A DNA stretch of 64,000 nt, from contig NZ_AOIS01000037.1 of the NCBI RefSeq assembly GCF_000337495.1, forward strand, positions 1 through 64,000, read 5' to 3'. The stretch is from Haloterrigena salina JCM 13891 (GTDB lineage Archaea > Halobacteriota > Halobacteria > Halobacteriales > Natrialbaceae). How positions within the stretch are numbered: the stretch's first letter is position 1; every line of letters begins with the position of its first letter. The position numbers and the translations under genes are program-made. The notes below the pieces were generated by a model. That model saw only the letters and a list, made by a program, of their open reading frames with translations, searched no databases and was not told where the DNA came from. Below, piece by piece: positions 8,874-17,115 of this stretch.

Positions 8874-9368
8874 TTACTGGCCGGGGCCGGGACCCGGACC
8901 TGGGCCGGGACCGGGGCCGGCGTCGGGACCGGGCTGATCGTCCGGGTCGGCGCCGAGGCCGGCCTGGGAGACGATCCGCGCGCCCGTCTCGGAGAGGTCG
9001 ACCGTGACGTCGCCGGGAACCGCCTTGCTGATCTCGTCGACGTTGCCGGCGAGCACCGTCAGGATGTCGTCGGGGTTCGCGTACAGCAGCATGGTGCCGT
9101 CCTGGCCCTCCGCGACGAGTTGCGTGTCGTTGAGGACGACCTGGTCGTTCTGGATCGTCGCCGCGACGACCGGCAGCGCCTCGGGTTTCCCCTTCTCGTC
9201 GTCGCGGACCCGACGGATGTGGACGTCCTCGAGGTCGATGACGTCCTTGTACTCCTGGATCACTTCGGCGCAGGCGACCATGTCCTGCAGCAGTTCGGCC
9301 TTCTGTTTCCCCCCGTGACCGTCGTCGCGGTTGAGACAGTGCTGACAGACGCGAAGTTCGAGTCGCAT
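8874..9368 (-). CDS. hypothetical protein with Pro-Gly repeat tail
   Basis: A 164-residue protein I do not recognise. The N-terminus begins MRLELRVCQHCLNR with a CxxC pair (residues 8 and 11) and a third Cys near 33, which could bind a metal or be redox-active. The middle is an acidic alpha/beta region. The last 20 residues are an almost pure Pro-Gly alternation after an Asp-rich stretch, likely a flexible or polyproline-like tail. It converges with the MFS gene, only 97 bases away, and lies downstream of nucS on the same strand with a 125-base gap. Confidence 0.65.
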   Translation of the reverse strand: MRLELRVCQHCLNRDDGHGGKQKAELLQDMVACAEVIQEYKDVIDLEDVHIRRVRDDEKGKPEALPVVAATIQNDQVVLNDTQLVAEGQDGTMLLYANPDDILTVLAGNVDEISKAVPGDVTVDLSETGARIVSQAGLGADPDDQPGPDAGPGPGPGPGPGPGQ

Positions 9369-9493
9369 TGGCGGTCCTTATCGCTGGAGCCCGATGAGAA
9401 TTCCGTTTCGGCTTCCGGCAACTGAGTTCCCTCGATCCGCTCGAGTCGCCTCAGCGAGGACCGCCACGCCACGGCGGGAGCCGCGGGCGGCCG

Positions 9494-10288
9494 TCAGTCG
9501 CCGGTCGGTTCCAGCGAGACGAACTCGAGGCCGTGGTCCCCGAGCAACCGGTCGGCTCGGTCGGTCACGGACGGGGCGACCAGAACGCCGCGGACGTCGG
9601 CGTCGGCGTGGAGATCGCGCTCGAGGGCGTCGACGTATCGGCGGAGCTGGCCGACCGCGTCCGGCCCGACGCGGCGGCGCTTGAGTTCGACGACGACCGT
9701 CCGGCCCGCTGAATCCTCGCCGTAGATGTCGACGGCGCCGGCCGGCGTCGCGCGCTCGGTCGCCAGCGGCGTGAACCCGGCCTCGAGCAGGGCGGGCTCC
9801 TCGAGAATGCGCTGGCGGAGGTCCTCCTCGGTCCCGGAGAGGGCGAGTTCGTTCTCGTCGGTTCCCGAAAAGGTCGAGACCTGCAGGACCCGCTGGAATC
9901 GAACCAACAGCCGCTCGTCGGGATTCGACCGGAGGCTCTCGAGGACGAGCGCGTCGGGGTCGGCGTCCGCCTCGACGCCGCTTCCGCCGGCGTCCCCGCC
10001 GTCGCAGTAGACGTCGTGCTCACAGCCCGGTGGCTGCCAGTTGACCGGCTGCTGGCCCTCGTCGGTGTGGACCAGCGCCGCGCCGTCCGGTTTGAGCATG
10101 ACGTGGCGGTCGCCCGCCTCGAGCGTGCTCGAGGCGCGACCCTCGTAGTCGACGGTACAGCGGCCGAAGACGGTGACGAGCGCCTCGCGCTCGATACCGT
10201 CGGCGACGGCCTCGCGGGCGGCCGACAGCGACGGCTGCTCGAGGGTCACTGCTCGAGGCGACCGCGCGGTCGATGACTCTGACGTCAC
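9494..10288 (-). CDS. nucS: endonuclease NucS (EndoMS)
   Basis: A 264-residue NucS/EndoMS nuclease, which cuts mismatched or branched DNA and interacts with PCNA in archaea. The C-terminal RecB-like nuclease core shows the motif AVDIYGED (metal-binding Asp), then VVVELKRR (Glu and Lys), followed by the conserved DAVGQLRRYVDAL helix. The N-terminal half carries the DNA-binding beta domain (FGRCTVDYEGRASSTLE, MLKPDGAALVH, PVNWQPPG). It starts with GTG. A TATA-like TTTTATTC (about 10312-10319 on this strand) precedes it. The absence of a clear C-terminal PIP box is worth noting. Confidence 0.93.
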   Translation of the reverse strand: MTSESSTARSPRAVTLEQPSLSAAREAVADGIEREALVTVFGRCTVDYEGRASSTLEAGDRHVMLKPDGAALVHTDEGQQPVNWQPPGCEHDVYCDGGDAGGSGVEADADPDALVLESLRSNPDERLLVRFQRVLQVSTFSGTDENELALSGTEEDLRQRILEEPALLEAGFTPLATERATPAGAVDIYGEDSAGRTVVVELKRRRVGPDAVGQLRRYVDALERDLHADADVRGVLVAPSVTDRADRLLGDHGLEFVSLEPTGD

Positions 10289-10477
10289 TGGGACGGCATA
10301 GCCGTCGGGCGAATAAAAGGAGCCCGGACCGCGTACGGACGGCTCGCGTCGTTCCGTGACGCTCGCGGCCGATCGATGTTGCGGCCGGTCGCTGCCGTCC
10401 GAAACCCGCCCTCACCGACGAGAGGTTATCGTGCTGTCAAAAATCCTTATCTCCGCCCGTCGATGGGTTTGAATTGA

Positions 10478-11104
10478 ATGACAGACGGCCATCCCCGTCG
10501 CAAATTTCTCGGAATCGCCGGCACCGGCGTCGCCGCATCGCTCGCCGGTTGTTCCCAACTCGAAGCATTGACGCAATCCGACGACGGCTCGAGCGACGCG
10601 GTCACGGTCGCGGTGTCGCCGGATCAAGAGGATCTCGAGCGGCTCAACGAGGAGATCCAGACGGCCGTTCAGAGCGGCAATATGACTCAGCAGGAGGCCC
10701 AGCGGCGAGCGCTGGAGGAACAGCGGAACCTGACCGAGGAGGCGGCGACCGAGTTCGAGGACTCGGCCGCCGACAGCGATATCACGGTCGAAGAGTCCAA
10801 ACCCGAGTACGGGCTCCTCCGGGTCACCGGCTCTGACGAGACGATCATGAGCGCGCTCCGGGAGGGCGAGATCAGCGGCATCTATCCCGGGGACCAGTAC
10901 GACGCGTTCGTTCAGCAACAGCAACAACAGGCCCAACAGCGGGAGATGCTCCGGCGACAGCAGGAAGAGCAACAGAACGACAGCGCCGAAAACGAGTCCG
11001 ACGCTGGCAACGAAACGGACGCCGGAACCGACGCAGACGGGTCCGACGGCGGGAACCAGACCGCCGAAAACGAGTCGGACGGCGACAACGAAAGCGACGA
11101 GTAA
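10478..11104 (+). CDS. Tat-exported lipoprotein with sequon-rich tail
   Basis: A 208-residue secreted lipoprotein. RRKF (residues 7-10) plus a short hydrophobic stretch and the lipobox LAGC (lipidated Cys 25) form a classic haloarchaeal Tat lipoprotein signal. Residues about 45-140 form the only folded-looking part; a Gln-rich helix (about 145-168) and a low-complexity Asn/Glu/Asp/Ser tail follow, with many N-x-S/T sequons that could be glycosylated. No family is recognised. A TATA-like ATCCTTATC precedes the ATG by about 30 bases. Confidence 0.75.
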   Translation: MTDGHPRRKFLGIAGTGVAASLAGCSQLEALTQSDDGSSDAVTVAVSPDQEDLERLNEEIQTAVQSGNMTQQEAQRRALEEQRNLTEEAATEFEDSAADSDITVEESKPEYGLLRVTGSDETIMSALREGEISGIYPGDQYDAFVQQQQQQAQQREMLRRQQEEQQNDSAENESDAGNETDAGTDADGSDGGNQTAENESDGDNESDE

Positions 11105-11169
11105 CGCGGGGTCTCGTTCTGACGGCGGGTCGGCGGCCGGTCACCGGTCCGCGGCGGGTCAGTGGCCGG

Positions 11170-11655
11170 TCACCGCTCGACGCCGAACGGACTCGAGCGT
11201 TCGGTCCAGTTCCAGCCCGGCAGTCGTTCCTGGAATCCCGCCGCCAGCGCCGCCTCGCAGTCGTCGACGCCCGCGTTCTCGTCGGCCCCGCCGTGGACCC
11301 GCAGGTCGGCGTAGTGGAACGTCGCCTCGCCGAGGGTCCGCAGCGGCTGGCGGCCGGCGACGGTCGCGGCCAGTTCCCGGCCGAGGATCTCGTCGACGAC
11401 GAAGCCGGGATAGTCGCCCTCGACGTCGAGTTCGCGGAGGATCGCGACCATGGCGGCGACGTTGACCCCCAGATCGCCGTCGGCGAAGACGTCGTCGACG
11501 GCCTCGAGATACTGCGCCTCGGTGACGTGATCGACGTCGGTATCGAAGACGTCCCCGAGGTCGTCACGGACGTCGTTAATGAGCGGAACGACGGTTTCGG
11601 CCCGGTTTGCGACCCAGTTTCGCTCCCGTACGACGCGATCGGCTGTCAGGTGCAT
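11170..11655 (-). CDS. conserved hypothetical protein
   Basis: A 161-residue soluble acidic protein that I cannot assign. It is mostly helical, begins MHLTADRVVRERNWVANRAE, and contains LRTLGEATFHYADLRVHGG in the C-terminal half; no metal-binding or nucleotide-binding motif stands out. It is divergent from the FttA gene. A TATAAAAG (about 11695-11702, read on this strand) is about 40 bases from the ATG, and a perfect CGGTACGTACCG palindrome lies between TATA and ATG, a possible operator. Confidence 0.65.
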   Translation of the reverse strand: MHLTADRVVRERNWVANRAETVVPLINDVRDDLGDVFDTDVDHVTEAQYLEAVDDVFADGDLGVNVAAMVAILRELDVEGDYPGFVVDEILGRELAATVAGRQPLRTLGEATFHYADLRVHGGADENAGVDDCEAALAAGFQERLPGWNWTERSSPFGVER

Positions 11656-11985
11656 ACCCCCGGTACGTACCGAACGGCCCTGGTTTTTGCGAAGGCTTTT
11701 ATACTACGCAAAGAATAGCGTCGGATAAGCGGGTTCTCCCTGGAATCTTCCCGCAACCCAGGACAACCGACCTGGGAGCGCGTTCGTCACGGCAGGTGTC
11801 AGACGGATGATCCGGGATGCGAGACGTACTGCACCGTCCGACGTGGACGGTGTGACGCAACGGTATCGCCGGTACGATACAGTTCGGACGGTCGGTAGAC
11901 CGTCGCCACATCCCGAAATCCGACAACATCGACCTGAGCGGTTCGCTCCCCGGCGGCGAGTTCACGCAAGCCACAATCGGCGATT
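11656..11985. other. divergent intergenic region: bidirectional TATA, operator-like palindrome, hairpin-rich FttA leader
   Basis: No gene is seen. A perfect 12-base palindrome CGGTACGTACCG occupies 11661-11672. TTTTATA (11697-11703) can be read as a TATA box in either direction. If it serves the FttA gene the transcript would have a leader of about 260 bases, unusual here. That leader would hold three short perfect hairpins in a row: accgtcc/ggacggt (11833-11851), gtatcg/cgatac (11863-11880) and acggtc/gaccgt (11888-11903). No TATA box is evident closer to the FttA start. Confidence 0.5.
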
Positions 11986-13920
11986 ATGAGTACTGTAGAG
12001 CAGCAACTCGACGATCTGAAAGCAGAGATCACGAGCGAGCTACCGAGCGATATCTCGGTCTCCTCGGTGAAATACGAAGGCCCCGAAGTGGTGGTCTACA
12101 CGCGCGATCCGAAGAAGTTCGCCCAACAGGGCGACCTCATTCGGCAACTCGCGAGCAAGCTTCGCAAGCGTATCACCGTCCGCCCCGACCCGAGCGTTCT
12201 CTCGCGACCCGAAGAGGCCCGCGAGGAGATCATGAGCGTCATCCCCGAAGAGGCCGGCGTCACGGACCTGGACTTCCACGCCGACACCGGCGAGGTCGTC
12301 ATCGAGGCCGAAAAGCCGGGCATGGTCATCGGCCGCCACGGCTCGACGCTCCGCGAGATCACCAAAAACGTCGGCTGGACGCCCGAAGTCGTCCGCACGC
12401 CGCCGATCGAATCCTCGACCGTCTCGAACGTCCGTAGCTTCCTCAAACAGGAACGCGACGAGCGACGGGACATCTTAGAGAAGGTCGGCCGACAGATCCA
12501 CCGCGAGGAGATGTCCGACGACGAGTACGTCCGCATCACGACGCTGGGCTGCTGTCGCGAGGTCGGCCGGGCATCCTTCATCCTCTCGACGCCCGAGACG
12601 CGGATCCTCATCGACTGCGGTGACAAACCCGGCGCGGAGGGCGAAGTGCCCTACCTCCACGCGCCCGAGGCGCTCGGCGCCGGTCCGCAGACGATCGACG
12701 CCGTCGTCCTCACCCACGCCCACCTCGACCACTCCGCGCTGATCCCGCTGCTGTTTAAGTACGGCTACGACGGCCCGATCTACTGCACGGAGCCCACCCG
12801 GGACCTGATGGGCCTGCTGACGCTTGACTACTTGGACGTCGCCGCCAAAGAGGGACGCGCCCCGCCGTACGAGTCCGAGCAGGTCCGCGAGGCGATCAAA
12901 CACTGTATCCCGCTCGAGTACGGCGACGTCACGGACATCGCGCCGGACGTCAAACTCACCTTCCACAACGCCGGCCACATCCTCGGCTCGGCCGTCTCGC
13001 ACTTCCATATCGGCGACGGCCTCTACAACGTCGCGTTCTCCGGCGACATCCACTACGAGGACACTCGCCTGTTCAACGGCGCGACGAACGACTTCCCGCG
13101 CGTCGAGACGCTGGTGATGGAGTCGACCTACGGCGGTCGCAACGACTACCAGACCGACCAGGAGGACTCCGAGCGGAATCTCAAGGAGATCATCAACGAC
13201 ACCTACGACGAGGGCGGCAAGGTCCTCATCCCGGCGTTCGCCGTCGGTCGCTCCCAGGAGATCATGCTCGTCTTAGAAGAGGCGATGCGCAGCGGCGACA
13301 TCCCCGAAATGCCGGTCCACCTCGACGGGATGATCTGGGAGGCGACGGCCATCCACACTACCTATCCCGAGTACCTCCGGGACGACCTCCGGGACCGCAT
13401 CTTCCACGACGACGAGAACCCCTTCCTCGCCGACGAGTTCAACCACATCGACGGCGGCGAGGAGGAGCGACAGGACGTCGCCGACGGCGAGCCCTGTATC
13501 ATCCTCTCGACGTCCGGGATGGTCACCGGCGGCCCGATCATGTCCTGGCTCTCCCACATCGGCCCCGATCCGGACTCCTCGCTGGTCTTCGTCGGCTACC
13601 AGGCACAGGGGACCCTCGGCCGACGCATCCAGAACGGCTGGGACGAGATCCCGACCAGCGAAGTCGGCGCCATGGGCAACGGCGGCGGCCGCGGCACCCT
13701 CGATTTGAACGTCAACGTCGAAACCGTCGACGGCTTCTCCGGCCACGCCGACCGCGCCGGCCTCGAGAACTTCGTCAAGACGATGAACCCGCGCCCCGAG
13801 AAGGTGCTCTGTGTCCACGGCGACGAGCGGTCGACGCAGGACCTCTCCTCGGCGCTGTACCACAACTACGACATGCGAACGTTCGCGCCGAAGAACCTCG
13901 AGACCTTCCGCTTCCTGTAG
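11986..13920 (+). CDS. fttA: transcription termination factor / beta-CASP ribonuclease FttA (aCPSF1)
   Basis: A 644-residue archaeal CPSF73-like protein. It cleaves nascent RNA and brings about transcription termination (FttA/aCPSF1). Domain order: two KH RNA-binding domains (about 1-70 and 70-145, with GRHGS as the second GXXG loop), metallo-beta-lactamase domain with the zinc motif HAHLDHS near residue 243, inserted beta-CASP domain (about 380-580), and the returning lactamase part with GFSGHADR near 584 and CVHGDE near 607. Length and start are standard. Downstream lies an unusual series of hairpins. Confidence 0.97.
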   Translation: MSTVEQQLDDLKAEITSELPSDISVSSVKYEGPEVVVYTRDPKKFAQQGDLIRQLASKLRKRITVRPDPSVLSRPEEAREEIMSVIPEEAGVTDLDFHADTGEVVIEAEKPGMVIGRHGSTLREITKNVGWTPEVVRTPPIESSTVSNVRSFLKQERDERRDILEKVGRQIHREEMSDDEYVRITTLGCCREVGRASFILSTPETRILIDCGDKPGAEGEVPYLHAPEALGAGPQTIDAVVLTHAHLDHSALIPLLFKYGYDGPIYCTEPTRDLMGLLTLDYLDVAAKEGRAPPYESEQVREAIKHCIPLEYGDVTDIAPDVKLTFHNAGHILGSAVSHFHIGDGLYNVAFSGDIHYEDTRLFNGATNDFPRVETLVMESTYGGRNDYQTDQEDSERNLKEIINDTYDEGGKVLIPAFAVGRSQEIMLVLEEAMRSGDIPEMPVHLDGMIWEATAIHTTYPEYLRDDLRDRIFHDDENPFLADEFNHIDGGEEERQDVADGEPCIILSTSGMVTGGPIMSWLSHIGPDPDSSLVFVGYQAQGTLGRRIQNGWDEIPTSEVGAMGNGGGRGTLDLNVNVETVDGFSGHADRAGLENFVKTMNPRPEKVLCVHGDERSTQDLSSALYHNYDMRTFAPKNLETFRFL

Positions 13921-13930
13921 AAAAGCCCTC

Positions 13931-13962
13931 GCGGCCGCTTGGCAGCGGCCGCTCGCCCTTTT
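13931..13962 (+). terminator. hairpin plus T-run after fttA
   Basis: Perfect 9-base arms GCGGCCGCT/AGCGGCCGC around a TGGC loop (13931-13952), followed by CTCGCCCTTTT. It sits 10 bases after the fttA stop. Archaeal termination usually depends on T-runs rather than hairpins, so the T-run may matter most. Confidence 0.5.
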
Positions 13963-13969
13963 CAATTCT

Positions 13970-14128
13970 ACCGGAGCGCCGACGGCGCTCCGGTCGCCCG
14001 GAAATCTTCGATTTCCGCAGGCCGCCAGGGGCTCGAGGCGCGGCGCGTGGATCCGCGCGCCGCGCGGTCGCCTGCCCTTCCCGTCGACTCGAGCGCTCGC
14101 CTCGAAAAAACGGCGAGCGCTCGAGTCG
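13970..14128. repeat. cluster of three further inverted repeats after fttA
   Basis: Three perfect inverted repeats: ACCGGAGCGCC/GGCGCTCCGGT (13970-13994, 3-base loop), CGGAAATC/GATTTCCG (13999-14017, 3-base loop) and a 17-base-arm repeat CGACTCGAGCGCTCGCC with its exact complement at 14112-14128 around an A-rich 10-base loop. Together with the hairpin just upstream they fill the gap between two converging transcripts. Imperfect palindromic GC-rich DNA lies at 14040-14065. No coding region is likely here. Confidence 0.65.
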
Positions 14129-14246
14129 GCCGCCGCACTGGTACCGGCTGTTCTCGCGAGATTTCGGCGGCTGTTTCGGTTCAGTAGGGTAACGGCTCCT
14201 CGAGGGCCGTCCGAATCGCGAGAAATCGCGAGCCGCGGGAGTCGAT

Positions 14247-15050
14247 TCAGGAGAGCTGTTTCGAGAGCCATTCGAGGTTCGTCGCGACGGTCGCCGCGAC
14301 GATCGCGACGATCGAGATGAGGATGAGGAACGTCGAGACGACGCTCACCATCGGATCGAGCGACTGTCGCAGCGCGGTCCACGCGACGACCGGAATGGTC
14401 TCCGTGCTGTGACTAGAGAGGAACAGCGCCATCACGAACTCCTGGAGGCTGACGATGAACGCGAGCAGGGCGCCGACGAAGATCCCGTGTTTGACGTTCG
14501 GGAGGACGGCGTAGGCGAACGACTGGATCGGCCCGGCGCCGAGGTCTTTCGCGGCGTCGAGTAGCTGCCAGTCGAACCGGCTGAACACCGACCGCATCAC
14601 GAAGTAGACGAGCGGCGTCGCCCACAGCGTGTGCGCGAGGATGATGCTCAGGAACGAGGCGTTCAGCCCGGCTCTGACGAAGTAGACGCGCATCGAGATT
14701 CCCAGGATGATCGGCGGGATCAGTAGCGGGACGAGGACGAGCGGCGCGAGCAACTGGCCGGTCCGGCCGTCGTCGAGTTCGTGGCCGAAGGCCGCCGTGA
14801 CGCCGAGGGTCGTCGCGACGACGGTCGTCCCGGTGCCCACGAGGAGGCTGTTGTCGAACGCCGATAGCCAGGTCGTCTCCTCGAAGAACGTCCGATAGTG
14901 GACCAGCGAGTAGTTCTCCGGCGGGAAGAGGAGCTGGCCGGACGCCTCGAAGGAGGTCGCGACGACCACCGCGAGGGGCAACAGCATGAACGTCAAGATG
15001 GCCAGGTAGCCCGCGCGGAACGCGACGTTCTCGACGGTCTCTCTATGCAT
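14247..15050 (-). CDS. potC: ABC transporter permease (PotC-like)
   Basis: A 267-residue inner-membrane permease of the spermidine/putrescine-type (PotC/YdcV) class. Six hydrophobic segments and the cytoplasmic EAA-type loop (LDAAKDLGAGPIQSFAYAVLPNV, about residues 165-190) that contacts the ATPase are visible. Start choice: GGAGGTGA lies 8 bases before the ATG at 15050, so this ATG is preferred over an in-frame GTG that falls inside that site. It overlaps the end of the preceding permease gene by 8 bases, showing tight coupling in a binding protein-ATPase-permease-permease operon. Confidence 0.88.
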   Translation of the reverse strand: MHRETVENVAFRAGYLAILTFMLLPLAVVVATSFEASGQLLFPPENYSLVHYRTFFEETTWLSAFDNSLLVGTGTTVVATTLGVTAAFGHELDDGRTGQLLAPLVLVPLLIPPIILGISMRVYFVRAGLNASFLSIILAHTLWATPLVYFVMRSVFSRFDWQLLDAAKDLGAGPIQSFAYAVLPNVKHGIFVGALLAFIVSLQEFVMALFLSSHSTETIPVVAWTALRQSLDPMVSVVSTFLILISIVAIVAATVATNLEWLSKQLS

Positions 15051-15963
15051 ACTCGAACTCACCTCCGAAACGGTTGAGCGTGACCGTGAGCACGCCGATG
15101 CTCGCGGCCATCAGGAGCAGCATGATCACGGCGTAGGCGGTCGCGATCTCCCACTGGAGGTTCGACAGCAACCGCTTCTCGACTTCGATCGCGAAGGGGA
15201 CCCGCTGACTGGCGAGCAGCCCCGGCGCGGCGTAGGCGCCGACGCTCCAGGCGAAGGAGATCACCGTCGCGACGATGATCCCCGGCATCGCCTGGGGCAC
15301 GACGATCTCGAGGACCGAGCGCGGTCGGCTCGCGCCGAGGTCGCGGGCGGCCTCGACGATCCCCCAGTCCATCGTCGACAGGACGCTGTAGATCGCCAAC
15401 ACGGCGTAGGGAAGGACGATGTAGACCTGCCCGACGATCACGCCGATCGTCCCGGGAACGAACTGGATCGGCTCCGAGACGAGGTTCAGCGACAGGAGCA
15501 GGTCGTTGACCGTCCCGGTCGGCGAGAGCAGCGGTCTGAACGCGTACGTCTTGACGACGAGGGTCGTCAGCAGGGGCAAGATTACCGAGAACAGCAGCGC
15601 CGACTTGATCGCGCCCTCGGCACGCCAGATCGCGTAGGCGTAGAACACCGCGATCGAGACGGTGATCCCCGTGGCGATCAGTCCCAGCTTGAACGAGTAG
15701 AGGATCGCGTCCTGCAGGACGCCGGAGGAGAGCACCTCCGCGTAGCCCTCGAGCGACCAGGTCCCCGCGGCGTACCGGAGGTCCTGCGAGCCCGACGTGA
15801 GGCTGATCCGCAGCAAGATTAGGAACGGCGCCACGAACAGCAGCAACTCGAAGACGAGCAGCGGCGCCATCAGCAACAGGGCTCGCTTCGATCGGGATCG
15901 TTCCCGGAGCGGCTCCCAGACGCGAGCGATCGGCGCCGGCAGCGACGAGTGGGTTCCGGACAT
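15043..15963 (-). CDS. potB: ABC transporter permease (PotB-like)
   Basis: A 306-residue permease partner of the PotC-like protein. An N-terminal hydrophobic helix (about residues 28-52), five more helices and the EAA loop VEAARDLGASRPRSVLEIVVPQAMPGI are present. It begins 2 bases after the stop of the ATPase gene and its end overlaps the next permease. The PotB/PotC pair would form the membrane channel. Substrate is inferred from the operon: polyamine-like or another small organic cation; iron and thiamine systems are related alternatives. Confidence 0.88.
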   Translation of the reverse strand: MSGTHSSLPAPIARVWEPLRERSRSKRALLLMAPLLVFELLLFVAPFLILLRISLTSGSQDLRYAAGTWSLEGYAEVLSSGVLQDAILYSFKLGLIATGITVSIAVFYAYAIWRAEGAIKSALLFSVILPLLTTLVVKTYAFRPLLSPTGTVNDLLLSLNLVSEPIQFVPGTIGVIVGQVYIVLPYAVLAIYSVLSTMDWGIVEAARDLGASRPRSVLEIVVPQAMPGIIVATVISFAWSVGAYAAPGLLASQRVPFAIEVEKRLLSNLQWEIATAYAVIMLLLMAASIGVLTVTLNRFGGEFEYA

Positions 15964-15965
15964 CG

Positions 15966-17105
15966 CTACAGATCGACCCTCGAGCCGTCGTCGCGGAACG
16001 CGAGGACGTCCGCGCCATCCCAGCTGATCCGAATCTCGTCGCCGGTCTCGAACTCGCCCGAGTCAGAGACGGTGCGTTCGGCGAACACCGACGTCCCCTC
16101 GACCGCGACGGAGTAGCGAACCGTCGAGCCGCGGTAGAGAACGCTCTCGACGGTCCCGACGACGGAGTTCGTCGTGCTGCCGTCGGTTCGAACGGGCTGG
16201 CCGGCCTCGTCGGCCTCGAGCCCCGCATCCGCCGATTCGATCGAGAGGGCCTCCGGTCGAAGCGACAGGGACACCGCGTCGCCCGCGTCGAGCGCGTCGG
16301 GGTTCGACGTCGGCACGACGACCTCCCGTCCCAGCTCCGTTTCGACGCGGACGGCGTCCGGCGACGTCCGGTCGACCACTCCCTCGACGAAGTTCGTATC
16401 GCCGAGGAAGCCCTCGATGAACCGGTTCTTCGGGTTCTGGTAGACCTCGTTGGGCTCGCCGACCTGGACGAGATTCCCGTCGGCCATGATGCCGATCCGA
16501 TCGGCGAGCGTGAAGGCCTCGTCCTGGTCGTGGGTGACGTGGACGAACGTCTCCTCGAGTTCCGCGTGGATCTCGCGGAGTTCGATCTGCATGTCCTCGC
16601 TGAGCCGCTTGTCGAGGTTCGACAGCGGCTCGTCGAGCAGCAACACGTCGGGGTTGACCGCCAGCGACCGCGCGAGCGCGACCCGCTGTTTCTGCCCGCC
16701 GCTCAGGTTCATCGGGTCGTCGTCGGCGTGGTCGGTCATCCGAACGCGCTCGAGCATCTCCCGGGCCCGTTCGCGGCGTTCCTCCTTGCCGACGCCCTGC
16801 ATCTTCAGCCCGAAGGCGACGTTCTCGAGGACCGACTTGTGGGGGAACAGCGCCCAGTCCTGGAACACCGTCGCTGTGGTGCGCTCGTAGGCGGGTCGAT
16901 CGGTCACGTCCTCGTCGTCGATTCGGATCTCGCCGTCGGTCGGCGTCTCGAGGCCGGCGAGCATCCGCAGCGTCGTGGACTTGCCGCTGCCGCTGGGCCC
17001 GAGCAGGCACAGTAGTTCGCCGTCGTCGATCGTCACTGAGACGTCTTCGACGGCGAGTTCCTCGCCGTACCGTTTCGCGAGTCCGTCAAGCGTGATTTCA
17101 GACAT
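15966..17105 (-). CDS. potA: ABC transporter ATP-binding protein (PotA-like)
   Basis: A 379-residue ATPase that powers the importer. Walker A GPSGSGKST begins near residue 36, the signature LSGGQKQRVALARS is near 133, Walker B is LLLDEP followed by the D-loop, and the switch is VTHDQDEA. The C-terminal third carries the TOBE-type regulatory and substrate-linked domain. The frame is open far upstream, but the ATG at 17105, 10 bases after the binding-protein stop, gives the canonical MSEITLDGLAKRYG start. Family members serve spermidine/putrescine, sugars or iron; operon context favours the PotABCD type. Confidence 0.92.
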   Translation of the reverse strand: MSEITLDGLAKRYGEELAVEDVSVTIDDGELLCLLGPSGSGKSTTLRMLAGLETPTDGEIRIDDEDVTDRPAYERTTATVFQDWALFPHKSVLENVAFGLKMQGVGKEERRERAREMLERVRMTDHADDDPMNLSGGQKQRVALARSLAVNPDVLLLDEPLSNLDKRLSEDMQIELREIHAELEETFVHVTHDQDEAFTLADRIGIMADGNLVQVGEPNEVYQNPKNRFIEGFLGDTNFVEGVVDRTSPDAVRVETELGREVVVPTSNPDALDAGDAVSLSLRPEALSIESADAGLEADEAGQPVRTDGSTTNSVVGTVESVLYRGSTVRYSVAVEGTSVFAERTVSDSGEFETGDEIRISWDGADVLAFRDDGSRVDL

Positions 17106-17115
17106 GATGTGGTCG

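Noticed and set aside
13273-14382. A 369-residue minus-strand open frame opposite the fttA end
   Set aside because: Antisense to the well-conserved beta-CASP domain and running through the hairpin cluster; no start or family evidence.
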